DNA of 64,000 nt, taken from contig NC_081406.1 of NCBI RefSeq assembly GCF_030272615.1, positions 166,577,521-166,641,520 of the forward strand, read 5' to 3'. The translations under genes were made by a program, and so were the position numbers. Shown one piece after another: positions 44,260 through 56,178 of the stretch. This stretch comes from Cryptomeria japonica. Lineage: Eukaryota; Streptophyta; Pinopsida; Cupressales; Cupressaceae. Under the pieces are notes generated by a model that had not been told where the DNA came from, made no database searches, and saw nothing but the letters and a program-made list of their open reading frames with translations. Position 1 is the first letter of the stretch. Every line of letters starts with the position of its first letter.

Positions 44260-46129
44260 CTATAATGGTGCCCTACTTGAAGTCTGTTGAACGTTTCGAG
44301 CTATCTGATGAGTTTCAACTTCAACAAATTGAACTTTCCCATTTAATAACTTCAATTGTCTTGCCTTAGAAATAAATTGTCCTTTGTAATTATCAAGTAA
44401 TGCAACTAATTCATCTCTAGATAATTCAGGAAAATATTGAATGAAAACACTATCAATAATTTCTTGATCTTGGTCAACAACTTTTTGCCACTTATTTGCA
44501 AGAATGGAGTACAAAGAATCATAAATATCATCTTTAAGGTCTTGAGGTAATCGATTGTATAGACATAAGTAGCTGATTACCTGTTGAACAATTTGTTCCT
44601 TCTGATCTTCATCAAATGAATCAAAACATTTTTTGACATTATCAAATCTATTCCTCCCTAATGTTTTCAATGTCTTCTCAAAATCAGTCATAGGCTTGTA
44701 AGATAAAACATTGTTAGGAACACTTGCCTTTGACACTTCTTTTACTGGTTTAGCTACTTTACCAGTTGCTTTCATTTTCCTGGGTTCTTCTTCTGTGTCG
44801 GTATCATCATATTCTTCTTGAAGAATAAGTTGCCTACCTCTCTTCTTCGTTGCAGTATGATTCATAGCATTCACTTTGGGTGCCTAATCCTTTGACTTGG
44901 ACACTTCGTGTCACTCTTGTACTCATTGGTGTTGAAGGTGCTTTCTCAACCTTCTTCTTCTTTCCTTTAACACTACTGGGTTGAGCACTACTGGTTTGAG
45001 CCGGTGCAGTTTGCTCCTCGAATTTTCCTAGTCTTTTCTTTTTCTTGTCCACTGAAGATGCCAACAGGTTATTAGCATAACCGATCAATAAGTCATAATT
45101 GACTTCATAGCTCATGTCTTCCATTTCATCCTCCCTGGGTTCGATAGCTTCCATGAGACAAAAATCAGTGGTGACTGTGAAAATGATGTCCTTAGCAAAG
45201 TTTTTCACCACGTCTTCAGGTAGCCTTACCCTCATACTCATTTTCTTTTGAAATTCATTGAAGTACTTGTTCATTGTAGCAGAGAAAGTGTTCTTAACAA
45301 CCTTAATGTTGTTCTTGATCTGGGTAGTTACTGGTAGGTCTTTTGACCATTCAATGTCACCAATTCTCGATAGGAAATTCTGAAAGTAAAAGAATAAACC
45401 AATCAATAACTGACCAAATTTGAACTTTTGACTGTTGTCCTTCTTAATTGATTGCAAATTTAGCATCAATCGACTTCTTATGGCCTCGTATAGGTCATAA
45501 TATGCGTTCTCAAGAATCATTCTATAGGTTGTATGCACTACTGTAGATGGTACACTTTTCATTCTACTGGAATAAAATATCTTGTAGCCTATAACCATGG
45601 TAGCCAATCTAACCGTTGGGTTCTTAATGTTGTTAACTGAGAAAGCATGCCCATTAGAGGTAGACTAAGTTAAAGTTGTTACAGTCTCTTTAGAAATTCG
45701 CCTCAGCTTGGGAACTTCACCGGTTTGCCAAAAAACAGTCACAGAATGGATAGCTTCCTTAGTTATAGTATGTGATCTTTCTAGATACATATTTTCACCA
45801 TGAACTCGACTAAGAATGATTTTGATATGTTCCTCTTCAAAATCCTCAAGAAAATAAGCTGCATTGTGAAAACCCTTTTCATAAAGCCTAATATACTCGG
45901 GTTTGATCTTGCCGCTCTTATCACACAGGGATTTCAATTGAGAGTAAATTGACAATGATACTAAATCTTCGATTTTACAATCAATATAACTAGACAAATC
46001 ACCTTTTACGATAACACCGTCAGGAACTTGAGACAAAGCATTGTAAGACACTAGTTGTTCAGATTCCATAACCTCTGTTGGTTCTGATGTGATCATAAGT
46101 TTCTCTACTTGCTTAGATAATGAAGCCAT
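44260..46129 (-). pseudogene. Unrecognised ~620-codon protein in a copia-like element
   Basis: Not recognised. From the ATG at 46129 one frame runs to 44834 with a single TAG at 45665; a small frameshift near 44880 passes it to a second frame that ends at 44260. N-terminal part: charged and helical (MASLSKQVEKLMITSEPTE, KIEDLVSLSIYSQLK). Middle: PTVRLATMVIGYKIFYSSRM, FKFGQLLIGLFFYFQNFLS, then a lysine-rich stretch DKKKKRLGKFEE and KGKKKKVEKAP resembling nuclear-localisation signals. C-terminal part: acidic (EEYDDTDTEEEP) then helical (FDSFDEDQKEQIVQQVISYL). It lies on the minus strand downstream of a copia LTR and gag zinc knuckles, where pol would be. The general look recalls the transposon-associated proteins of unknown function found in plants, but no domain can be named. 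Confidence 0.6.
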
Positions 46130-46500
46130 TCTGATAAACTCGATTTGAAAGGGATTTACAAAGAAATATCTTAATTCTCCCGCGCTGCCTCGATTTCCGG
46201 TTGATTACACAAATGCACACCAGTTCCACCTTCTCTGATCTTCGTATCAGCTTCAATCATGCAATTCATAGCACGAATTCGTCCACAACCAGCTAGCAAT
46301 TCTCTTTTCGCTCTGCAAGTGCTCAAGAATTCTCTTTCGAATGCATTTAGGGTAAAAATAAAATAGTAAAACTTGCTTTTATCATCTTTACCTACTGCAT
46401 TAATTGCTTGACTGCTAGGGTTACAAACCCTAATACACCACTTAATGGTATATCCAATATTAATAGGTGTAAAACTGATAGACAAAGATATCAAAATCTC
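46130..46500 (-). other. Region between gag knuckles and the unknown ORF
   Basis: It holds a 107-codon minus-strand open frame (46494-46171) with no recognised domain, possibly untranslated leader of the unknown ORF. Confidence 0.4.
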
Positions 46501-46599
46501 TCATAGAATAACTCAAAAATTCAAATCTTCTTACCACACATCTTTCAAGGGGTCCATAAGTAGATTTACCGCTATGTTCCCCTAGCCCTGTTGAAAGGC

Positions 46600-46990
46600 T
46601 CAATTCACCAATGCAGGATTCTCCACACTAGGGGAAGGACTAGGTTATTTTGCAGGCATATCATCACTCTTCTTTTTCCAGATTCGGTTCATCTCTTCTC
46701 TGGTTTCCTCAACATTTACCTTCTGCTTACCTTTTTGGTCTAATAAATGATTAACCGGTTTGTTCTTTCTGGTTCTACAGAACTTCACCATGTGTCCCAG
46801 TTTGTGACAATGATAGCAAGCCATTCCAAATGATCTTCAAGGTCATGCATTGCCTCTTCCAGTTCTCCTTCTACAGTTCATAGCCACATGACCATAATTG
46901 TTACAAATGGTGCAAATGACATTAGTTACCTTTTCCATCTCAAATGGACTAAACTGGTTGACATAGGGTTTCCTTCCAAGCGATTAAGCC
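46600..46990 (-). pseudogene. copia gag remnant with two CCHC knuckles
   Basis: One minus-strand frame contains CTICNNYGHVAMNC (46920-46862) and CYHCHKLGHMVKFC (about 46825-46780), both CX2CX4HX4C. Two TGA codons separate them. It begins almost at the primer-binding site, so the usual 250-300 residue N-terminal gag domain is missing. Confidence 0.8.
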
Positions 46991-47002
46991 TTAAGGAAGT
47001 TT

Positions 47003-47015
47003 GGTTCAGATACCA
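47003..47015 (-). promoter_or_regulatory. copia primer-binding site
   Basis: TGGTATCTGAACC on the minus strand, next to the LTR terminus at 47018. Confidence 0.7.
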
Positions 47016-47017
47016 AC

Positions 47018-48108
47018 TGGTAGAGTTATAAAGCACTGCGAATCAGTGACAACAAAAATAATACTAGTTTAAACACTGACTGGTAGAGATACTTAACAAG
47101 TTTACTAAACACTATGCATGCAATCCAAAATGATATTAAAGCATCCACAATAAGTAAAACATCCACCATAACACAAGTGTTTATATGTGGAAAACGCAAA
47201 TGGAAAAAACCACGGTGAGATGGAACTCACAATTTAACTAACTGCAATAATAGGTAACTGACCGGTTAGGGTATACAAAAATGCTCTGTTAGGAGCAAAT
47301 CCTGTTAAAGATCCCAAAGCTCTTTTAGGAGCTATACCCTGTTAAAGGTAGTACCCTGTTAGGAGTAACCTCGATACAGGATTTCAGAATCCAAACTAAT
47401 GGATCACCTTGTTAAAGGATTTGTACAATGAAGCTTGTTAGAGCTTACCCGGTTACAGGATTTGACTGTTGTAGTGATTAGAAAACAACAGGTGGTGTGA
47501 TCTAGAAGTAGCACAACTTGCTTGAATAGATCCTCTTCTACTCACTCAAAACTGCATCACCAACATATTCTGCAATGCCTTCAACTTTTATCTTGCATAA
47601 TACCATATCATAAAAATAGTTCATCATAATGTCATTATATAGACATTAGATTTTATGTCGGCTTAGAAATCATATCACAATTTCCTAGGTGCAGTGTATC
47701 TAGACAATCTAACATAACTCATCACAAATTGTCGCCAAATCTGTTGGTTATGGATAACTCATCATGGTCAGTGATAACTCATCACACAATCAATGAATAC
47801 CGGTTGGAGCATCGATACCGGTTAAGAGTTAACCACATTCAACACATAAACCGATTGTCCTCCATTGCTTCTTTGATGGTCTCCGTTGAATCTCCAAGAT
47901 GGTGTCAAGCCATTCCTGCATATACCAGTTTGACACTCTCTAAACCATCATAAACTAAACATCCAATACTGGTTGCAATACAAGTAACTTTAGAAGTGAT
48001 ACCGGTTTGTCTAAGATTACAATGACAATGTGAACATATGTGTGTGTGTACATGTTCCATCAATGACAACACATGAAGTCATCCATTACAATCATCATCA
48101 AGCCAACA
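47018..48108 (-). mobile_element. copia 5' LTR, minus strand
   Basis: On the minus strand it begins TGTTGGCTTGATGATG at 48108 and ends ACTCTACCA at 47018, giving 1091 bp. It shares GTGTTGTCATTGATG with the LTR starts at 2869 and 39186, and the GTGGAAAA...CCACGGT block (plus strand 47185-47218). A local tandem-like stretch with CTGTTAGGAG / CTGTTAAAG variants lies at about 47285-47460. Confidence 0.82.
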
Positions 48109-48368
48109 CACTAATGCAAATAGGTCCAGGCAACCGATACTAGAAAACTATCTCGAAAACCGGTAGCGATAACTTGTCGGAAAATGATCCAAATCCTCCG
48201 TGGTTTGGGAATAAGGTAGATGATCAAGTTCTGAAGCAAAATCCAACTCCTCAAGATTTGGTGAGCCAATGCCAGAAAATGTAGAATGAAATGCTGAAAC
48301 TGCAAAACAGAAAGGAAATATTTTTGGTTGATGCAAGATTGCCAAGAACTGGGGATGCTCCTGCATCA
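48109..48368 (-). mobile_element. gypsy chromovirus LTR fragment, minus strand
   Basis: Minus strand begins TGATGCAGGAGCATCCCC at 48368 and is homologous to the LTR at 6361 over about 260 bp. It is cut off where the copia LTR starts at 48108. Confidence 0.78.
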
Positions 48369-48985
48369 GATTGTGTTTCTTTACTTACTTTGTTTATATC
48401 TACCTTAAAGAGGCGGAATGACATAAAATATGTAATAATAGTCCTTGTTTTAGAAGGAATTATTGCAATCTTGCAATACACCTCATTTTATTTGTCTAAA
48501 CTAATAGTGGCATTATATCACCTTGCATGGTCATTATGATGTACCTTAGTAAGTGTTTACAACTGTAGAGTTATCATTATAAGATGATCTTGGATATTAT
48601 AAAATTAGGTTCTCTAAATATCAACCTTGTATCTTTAGTACATGTAGAAACAAGTGGTTATCATTTCATAGCATGTTTTATTGAATATTTTAAAAAGGCC
48701 TAAAATACCTTAGTTTAATGTTGGCTCAACTTTCTAGTACTCAGTCATCAATGTTTTGAATATATTAAACTGGGAGAAGCTCGAACCTTTAAATGACCAC
48801 AAAACTAGCAAGCAAAAAAAACCAAGGGCTCATGAGAGGTGAGGGCCCAAGACGAGAAAGCCTATTGCCAAAAAGGAACAAACCTAGCAAAATTCAAGCA
48901 CCACTAGCAAAATCTAGACAATAAAACAAACAAAACCAACAGACCAAAAGCAAAATAGGACACACCCCCATCAAAGGCACAAACC
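48369..48985. other. Unassigned spacer
   Basis: AT-rich; no gene recognised. Confidence 0.45.
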
Positions 48986-48991
48986 AATGGC

Positions 48992-49687
48992 CTACCTGGT
49001 GGGGCAAAACACCAGCTTCCTTTGGAAAATATCTTTGCCTTTTTTCGAAAAAGAGAGCTTTCTATTCGAACCTCTCCCAAAGGAGATGATTGTGGAGTCC
49101 AGTGTAGCCTTCACCTTGGATATAGACACCTCCAACCCAGTTTTAGTAGAGGATTCTAAATGGCATCTCTTCTTTGCACTCCTTGCAATTTTGTCATGTA
49201 TAGCTTGGAGAGCAATAGAGTTCTTCTTAGTCATCTCCATGTTTTGCGTAAACATATTCTCCATTTTCCTTTTTATGGAGTCTCGATTATCGTGTAGTGC
49301 CTCCAACACTTCCGCCAAATCCTTAGTGCCATTATCGTAGTCAACTTTCTCATTAAGCTCCTTCACTATATTTTCTTACCCTTCCCACTTATCAACCATA
49401 GCAAAAAATTTACCCACCACCATCTGAGCAGCCTGTTCATTGTTGTCCATATCCAAACTCGAGGCTTTAGCATCCACTTCAACAAGTGCTTCAAGTTTGT
49501 TGATTTTCTTTTTTACCACCTCAAATTGTCCCAAAAGCCAACAGATGGTAGGTTCGTACTTGTTGAGCTTCTCGTAGAATTCATTCATTTTGGCTACAAA
49601 GAGGGGAAAATCCTCCTTAAATAGAGCATTTTGAGGAGAAGAATAAGGGGAGCCAGGGGGGAGGATGGGAGGGAGGGGTAGAAGCAT
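48992..49687 (-). pseudogene. Unrecognised coiled-coil protein, one internal stop
   Basis: One minus-strand frame of about 232 codons from the ATG at 49687, broken once by TAA near 49376. The start is Pro-rich (LPLPPILPPGSPYSS), then long charged helices with heptad character (FVAKMNEFYEKLNKYE, FEVVKKKINKLEALVEVD, LEALHDNRDSIKRKMENMF) and a basic C-terminus (FGRGSNRKLSFSKKGKDIF). Family unknown; LINE ORF1 or an unusual gag are possible because such coiled coils are common there, but no RNA-binding motif is seen. Confidence 0.5.
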
Positions 49688-49699
49688 TGTTCACCGAGT

Positions 49700-50984
49700 G
49701 ATCAGAGGTCCAATCCGACCTAGTGGACCAAGAAGAAGTCGTCTCCTTTGAATCTTGTTCAACAATAATTGGGTTTTTATAGAGCATTCACAACCAAGGG
49801 GGACAAAGGGTTTTTTTTATGTAGTGGTCCTAGAAGGGTTAATCTTGGTGGGATTATTTTGGGGCTTTGGGAAAAATTTAGAATCAATCGAGTTGACTGG
49901 TAACCACAAAGGCCCGAGCTCGAAGGATTAATGATGCGGGTGTGGTGGGGCCACATGTTGGGGTTAGACCCAGATGAAAATTATAAAAGTGCATAATAAG
50001 ACCTTGATGCAAGGGAAGGATACCTTTAGACTTGGCCACCACAACAGATTGAGAAATGGAAGAGAAAATCTAGAAGGAAAAGTTCATTTTGACGCCATAC
50101 CTTAAGTGATTGAGCATCGAGAATGGTTAGGATATCTTTCTATTAATTATAAATGAATTGAAAATATTGAAAGGGAATTGATCAGATAGCGTATGAGTTG
50201 ATTTTGTTGCTTTCATACAAAATATTGTGTTAATGACATAAGATTGAACTTCAAATCAAATTCCTTATTGAGCAAATATATTGTATAGATATGCAATGTT
50301 TGTGCTTATCAAGTAAATGATTTGATCCACTATCTTTTGTCTCATATACTAAAGGATATGATTTGCAATATGTGATTGAAATGTTCTTGACCACGAGTTA
50401 AACATTAGTTGCATGATTGTATTCTAGTGATTGTGTTCATCATCAGTATGTTTTGCTTATGATTGAAATGAAACGAAGATCTTGAAATGGTTTTAGATAG
50501 TTAAGAAACAATTGTTGCTTCTATCTTTATATGCATGTTACATGCATCTTGTGTGTGTATGATATTGTTACATTAGTGTTAGAATGTAGATATATCATGT
50601 TGCACAAATGCCATTACTCTTTCCAGTATTGCATTGCTAGTCTTCCTTGTGCAAGGTTGGGTATCTTACGTGTCAAGAAAGATTTTGAGCAAGTGTAACT
50701 ACTTCATGGTATGGTGGAAACATGCTTGGGTAATGTTCTTGCCCGTGGTGTGCTCGAGTGAGATAGTTGTAGGAAGTTACTATCATGGTGGTCTTCATGA
50801 TTTGTCCATTGTGCATATGTTGCATTTGACCTTGTGTTCTATTATAAACGTAGATGTTTTCTCATGTTTATCTTTGTTATTGGCTTATGTACTAAATCTT
50901 TATTCCTTGTTTAGCCTTGTAGTCTTATTTTATGCTTGATTATGTGTATTTTGTGAATTATGTTAATTTGATATTATGGTTAGC
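49700..50984. other. Unassigned AT-rich sequence
   Basis: About 1.3 kb between the coiled-coil frame and the copia pol fragment. Open frames here are short and featureless. Confidence 0.45.
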
Positions 50985-52328
50985 AAGTTATTGGAGTGGA
51001 ATGGGTATATAAGACCAAAAGCAATGTTGAAAGAAGAAAAGAGAGGCATAAGGCAATATTAGTTGTTAAGGGGTACAAACAACAGTTTGGAAGAGATTAT
51101 GATGAGACACGTGCTCTAGTTGCAAGGACGGAAATCGTGTGGGCAATCATAGTACTAGCCAAGCATAAATGGAAGGTATATCAAATGGACGTGAAGTTTG
51201 CCTTCTTGAATGGAGTGTCGAAAGAAGAAGTTAATATGGAGCAACCACCATGTTATGAAATACCAAGTCAAGGGAGGTGTATAGATTGAAGCAAGCTCCA
51301 TGAGCATGGTATAGTAGGATTGACTCATATTTATTGAGCAATGACTTTAGCAAAAGTGATGGTGAGTCCACTCTTTACATCAAGATAGTTGATGATTAGA
51401 TTTTAATTATTGTCTTGTATGTAGATGATTTAGTTTTAACTAAGAATGATGATTTCCTCATTGTTGGTTTTAAATAGGCCACGAAAAGAGAGTTTGAAAT
51501 GACATATTTAAGTCTCTTAAGATATTTTCTAGGCATAGAAGTAAATTAAATGCATGATGGTATATTTCTCTCTCAAGAAAAGTATCCAGTAGAGACCTTG
51601 AAGGGATTTAGAATGCAAGATAGCAAACCTACACTAACACCAATAACCATGGGTCTAAAGTTGAGCAAGGAAGATTGCAGCAGCAATGTGGATCCAACCT
51701 TGTATAAAAGTTTGGTTGGAAGTTTGATGTATTTGACAACAACTAGACTAGATTTATAGAGACTCCAAAAGAGTCACATTGGCAAGTGGGTAAGAGAATC
51801 TTGAGATATGTTAATGGCACCAAAGGATACAATATTTTGTAAATTGCAGCAAATGATTTTAGGCTAATTGAATACACAAATAGTGATTGGGCAGGAAGTG
51901 TGGACGATAGGAAGAGCGTATTGGGATATGTGTTCCATTTGGGTTCGGGAGCTGTCTCATGGGTTTCCAAGAAACAACCCTTAGTTTTCCTATCTAAAAC
52001 GAAGGTTGAGTATATAGCAACATCATGTCAAGCTATTTGGCTAAGGAGCGTCTTAGCAGATTTGAAGGAAGAACATGACGATGAAACCATAATATTATGT
52101 GATAATATTTCATCAATAGCTTTGATGGAAAATCCTATATTTCATAGAAGAAGTAAACATATTAAAATCAAGTATCATTACATAGGAGAGTTGGTTGAGA
52201 GTGGTGAAATCAAGATGAAGTTTTGTAGGTTTGAGCAACAGCTTGCAAATATATTTACCAAGACATTGAGCAAGCACAACTTTGTGCGCCTAAGAAGAAA
52301 TTTGGGCATTGTTGATTTGAATGAATGA
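50985..52328 (+). pseudogene. copia reverse transcriptase and RNase H remnant
   Basis: RT begins inside the fingers (WVYKTKSNVERRK, AILVVKGYKQQFGRDYDETR) and continues with YQMDVKFAFLNG (first catalytic Asp) and LYVDDLVLT, the YVDD catalytic box at about 51418-51445. After several stops and shifts RNase H is open (51900-52328): SVLGYVFHLGSGAVSW, SKTKVEYIA, LCDNISSIALMENP, RSKHIKIKYHYI and LANIFTKTLS. The 5' half of the element (gag to integrase) is absent. The frame ends 35 bp before the 3' LTR. Confidence 0.92.
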
Positions 52329-52363
52329 TGAGTTTTATTTGACGGCTCAGGACAATGGGGGAG

Positions 52364-53176
52364 TGTTGGAAAATCAAGTTTTCTAGAGCCTTTGTGCACT
52401 CCAAGTCCACCTACCTGTCAAGAGTAGGTGTAATAAAAGATTCTCCGTAGTCATTGGGATTTCATCCTCCCAATTGCCCTTGATGTGCAATAGAGAACTA
52501 AATATTTTATCAGTAATTAAATGTAGATAGGTAATTTTGAATTTGAATTGTGAGAGGGAATTTTGTGCAGCCTTAGACATATAGAGAATGTCAATGAACA
52601 ATCTGTAGTTAGTCAATGTATGCAACAACAAGTTAGAGAGCTCAGTGAAGAGCAAAAGGAATGTTTTGACAGCAGCAGCCGTGTCTGTTTAGTGAGCAGC
52701 AGATTGCTCCAGCAATTAGAAGCTCTATGAGAGTAGTGTGTAAAGGAGTTAAGTGTAGCTCTAGGCATTTATTGGGTGCAGCTACAGAATGCTGCAGACA
52801 AGTTTGTAATTAATTTGTATTTCTGAATTTGTTTATTTCAAATTTAATAGAAAAGATAAATCTGCCTGTCTGTAGCTTGTGTGTAATTTAGTTTTTATTT
52901 TTATGTATTTGTATTGCTAGTGATTGGTAATTCAATTATGGACACGTCTATTCTGGTTCCAAAAAGACAGTACGGATTGACTAACATGTGTGTTAGTTGC
53001 GTGTTTTACACCGTCGATTTTGCAATTAATGGTCGCGATTGACTAACCTGTCACTAACACGCTGTACGAAAAGTCTGTTTTAGAGCTAAAATAGCCGTGG
53101 CCCTCAACTATAGCCTCTAAATTTATTTGGAGATTTTAATTTCGAAGTTGGCTGTTTTGGAATTTAAAATCCAACA
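52364..53176 (+). mobile_element. copia 3' LTR
   Basis: Follows the polypurine tract CAATGGGGGAG and starts TGTTGGAAAATC; the best end is AAAATCCAACA at 53176, giving TGTTGG/CCAACA termini and 813 bp. The end is inferred, since the 5' LTR is not in the window. Confidence 0.65.
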
Positions 53177-54250
53177 TGTATTTGGGTTTTATCCTCTTTG
53201 TTTTCTATTTCTGGTTGTAACTTTGGATTTTTTTTCCATCAGATTGATATCACAGCTGTTGCTCATGAGACAAACCACAGAATTATGAAAGCAAACAAAT
53301 TAATTTCTATTAATCAGAAAATAACTTTTATAAAATGACTTCAAATTCAGATTACAATATTGATTACAAATAAATCTTCTACAAACTATCTGAAGCTGCA
53401 ACCATAGTTTAAATTTTGAAATTTTCTGAAGCTGCACTGAATTCCCTGTTCATATTCGTTTGGAGCTGCCTGCTGCAGCCCTGTACTCTCTTCACTCACT
53501 ACAGATGCTGCAAAACTTCACGGTTGCGTGAATACTCCTCCTTTTTGTCTGTTGCTGTCTTTGCCAAAATTCCCTTTTACTTTCAAAATTCACTCACCTA
53601 TTTGTATTAACTCATTGCCAAAAACATAACTTCTGCTGCAGCGTCAGGGGGAAAGAGGGATGGAGATCCAAAAACAATAGAGATCCCAAAACATTTCCAA
53701 CGGACTGTTCGCTGATAGATGGTTGACTGACGGACTCAGAAACAATAAATCCCAACAAGATTGTGTAAAATGTTACCTGATTCGTTGAAGCTACTTTATT
53801 TTCTTCGTATATCTTCTTTAATACCATTAAAAAAATTGCGAAGCATGAGCACAATCTCTTCTTCCTTTAATCGGAGGAGGGATAAATTCATTTACCAGCA
53901 ACATCTCTACTTAGTATGTCATTTCAATTTGTTTAGTAAGTTCTAATATGCATGCATGTTTTTCTTAAGAAGCACTTAATAAATATAATGTTCAATATGT
54001 TCATGTTTATATATTGTGCATGTTAGAGGTGACCCAGTCATCAACGTAGGATTATTATCGATAATTTGATTAAGGGTTGCACAGAGAGAGAAATTTATAG
54101 AAATCAGAAGATACTCTGTAATATAAGTTAACTCTTGCTGTCATCGTCCCTTCGTTTAATTCTTATTAATAGAGCCTGCTTAGGTAGAGGAACTGTCGTT
54201 GGATGGTCCTTCCAAGCCAAAGCATTCTGTGTGTCACAATGGCTTCTCTT
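53177..54250. other. Spacer downstream of the receptor kinase
   Basis: No recognised gene; may contain the kinase 3' untranslated region on the minus strand. Confidence 0.45.
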
Positions 54251-54253
54251 CTG

Positions 54254-54273
54254 TATATATATATATATATATA
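54254..54273. repeat. TA microsatellite just past the kinase stop
   Basis: Ten TA units, 11 bp downstream (minus strand) of the kinase stop codon. Confidence 0.95.
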
Positions 54274-54283
54274 GATTGGTCTG

Positions 54284-56178
54284 TCATCCCAATATATATG
54301 ATGGTCGAGAATGTGAAACAAGCGCTTCTATTTTCCCTTCCAGCATTCCAACAACTGTAGACATTGAAGGTCGTTGCGAAGGGGATTCGTGGGTGCATAA
54401 CAGACCCACATTGATCACCCTTAAAACTTCTTCCTTGGAGTAGCCTGAGTTTTTGAGATTCACATCCAACAAATCCAGCAACATTTTCTTCTCATACAAA
54501 TGCCAAGTCTGTAATGTCTCACACAAGAATTATCATAAATCATCGGGAAAAAAAAAATGGTTGTCTTGTTTTGACTAAGACAAACATGAAAAAGGGTTAG
54601 GATCCATTACAAAACACTCAATAAGACAAATAAACGAATCTGTGACACTAAAAAAAGAGAGAAAAAAAGGTTGTGTTGTTACCCATTCCAGCAGATAAAC
54701 CATCTCTTCCCTCAATTTCTTGTCTATGCGAGATCTGCCACTTACAACTTCAAGGACCACCACTCCAAAACTGTAGACATCTGCCTTCTCGGTGAGACGA
54801 CCTTTCAAAGCATATTCGGGAGCCATATATCCCCTACAAAAGTTAAAAACAATTTGGACTTTAAACTTTATGTACCATTTCACAGTTTTGTTCATAGTAT
54901 TGATGCCTACATTTTATTTTGGAAAATAACTTTTCTTTGGAGATCTCACATTGTTCCCGCCAGTCTGGTGGTGACATGAGTTTTGTCTTGATCAAATAAC
55001 TTGGCTAATCCAAAGTCGGAGATTTTTGGATTCAAATGTTGATCTAAGAGAATGTTCATTGTTTTGATATCTCGATGAATAATTCTCAGTCTAGATCCCT
55101 CATGCAAGTATGCCAGGCCATGCGCAATCCCAAGGGAAATGTTGTAACGTCGAGGCCAGTCAAGATTGAGTCTATATTCTTTAGGACCTACAAATTAGGT
55201 TACAAAAATATTTCAATTTGTATAAATGCTTTCTAGTTTAATAGCGAGCGAAGACTGAAACTGTGATCTATATAATTTTACATTATTGGAGGAGAACATA
55301 TCAGGATGTACCATACAAACAACGAGCTAAACTGTTGTTCTCCATGTATTCATAGACCAAGAGGAGCTGTTTTCCCTCTACGCAAAAACCATACAATTCC
55401 ACAAGATTGGGATGCTGCATTGCAGATATTGTACCCACTTCATTAAGAAAGTCTCGAATGCCTCGTCTTGCCTTGGGAAACATCTGCTTGACTGCAACCA
55501 TTTTTCCGTCTGGAAGAATTCCCTGCTAAGAAACAAAGCGTTAAAGAAATTGCTAGACATGGTACTCTGTCTCAGGACCATTTCAGCTAATACTAGACAT
55601 AGCAACTGAAGTCAAAAGTGAATTCACATTCATTCTTATCCTGACATTCTCTAAACATTCTGATGATAGAAGTCACAATCAAATCCAGAAGCAACAATAG
55701 ATTTATCACAATAGATTTATCATTATGAATTGTGGAAATCTAATAATTCTAATGTGAGTTTTTTATATACCTTAAAAACAGCACCGAATCCTCCCTCTCC
55801 TATCTTATTCTCAGGGTTGAAGTCATTTGTGGCATTTTTAATCACCTCCAGACTGAATGTATTTGAAATTGTGTCCATATTTGTCAATTCTATATACACC
55901 GTTTAGACAAACTTGTGTCAGTGCAGTTGTCGACATCTTCACTATATTATACTGGAGTATGAAATGTGGCATAAGTGGATAGTGTGTGACACTGTTCTCA
56001 ATACCTGTGTCATCATTAGCTGCTAAGGATCTGCTCTTCATTCTTTTTCTTTTTCTAATGAAGATGAATGATAAGCACACTGCGAAGCCTAAACAAGTTA
56101 CTGCCCCAGAAACTATGCAGATAATCATAATTTTGTTGCTTTTTTCTCTACTATTCCTTGTGCTGTTCATTTCGAAGT
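54284..56178 (-). CDS. Receptor kinase: membrane helix and kinase exons
   Basis: 56178-56005: juxtamembrane, helix [20 protein letters not shown], then basic stop-transfer RKRKRMK. 55889-55771: [13 protein letters not shown] and glycine loop [10 protein letters not shown]. 55522-55312: VAVKQ with the ATP-binding Lys, FLNEVG with the partner Glu. 55187-54950: HRDIKTMN (RD-type catalytic loop), DFGLAK. 54833-54683: [20 protein letters not shown]. 54508-54284: [18 protein letters not shown] and a short tail ending SYILG. All residues needed for catalysis are present. Confidence 0.93.

Noticed and set aside
53612-53854. 80-codon minus-strand frame below the kinase
   Set aside because: No similarity to the receptor tail or any family; lacks splice signals in phase with the last exon.
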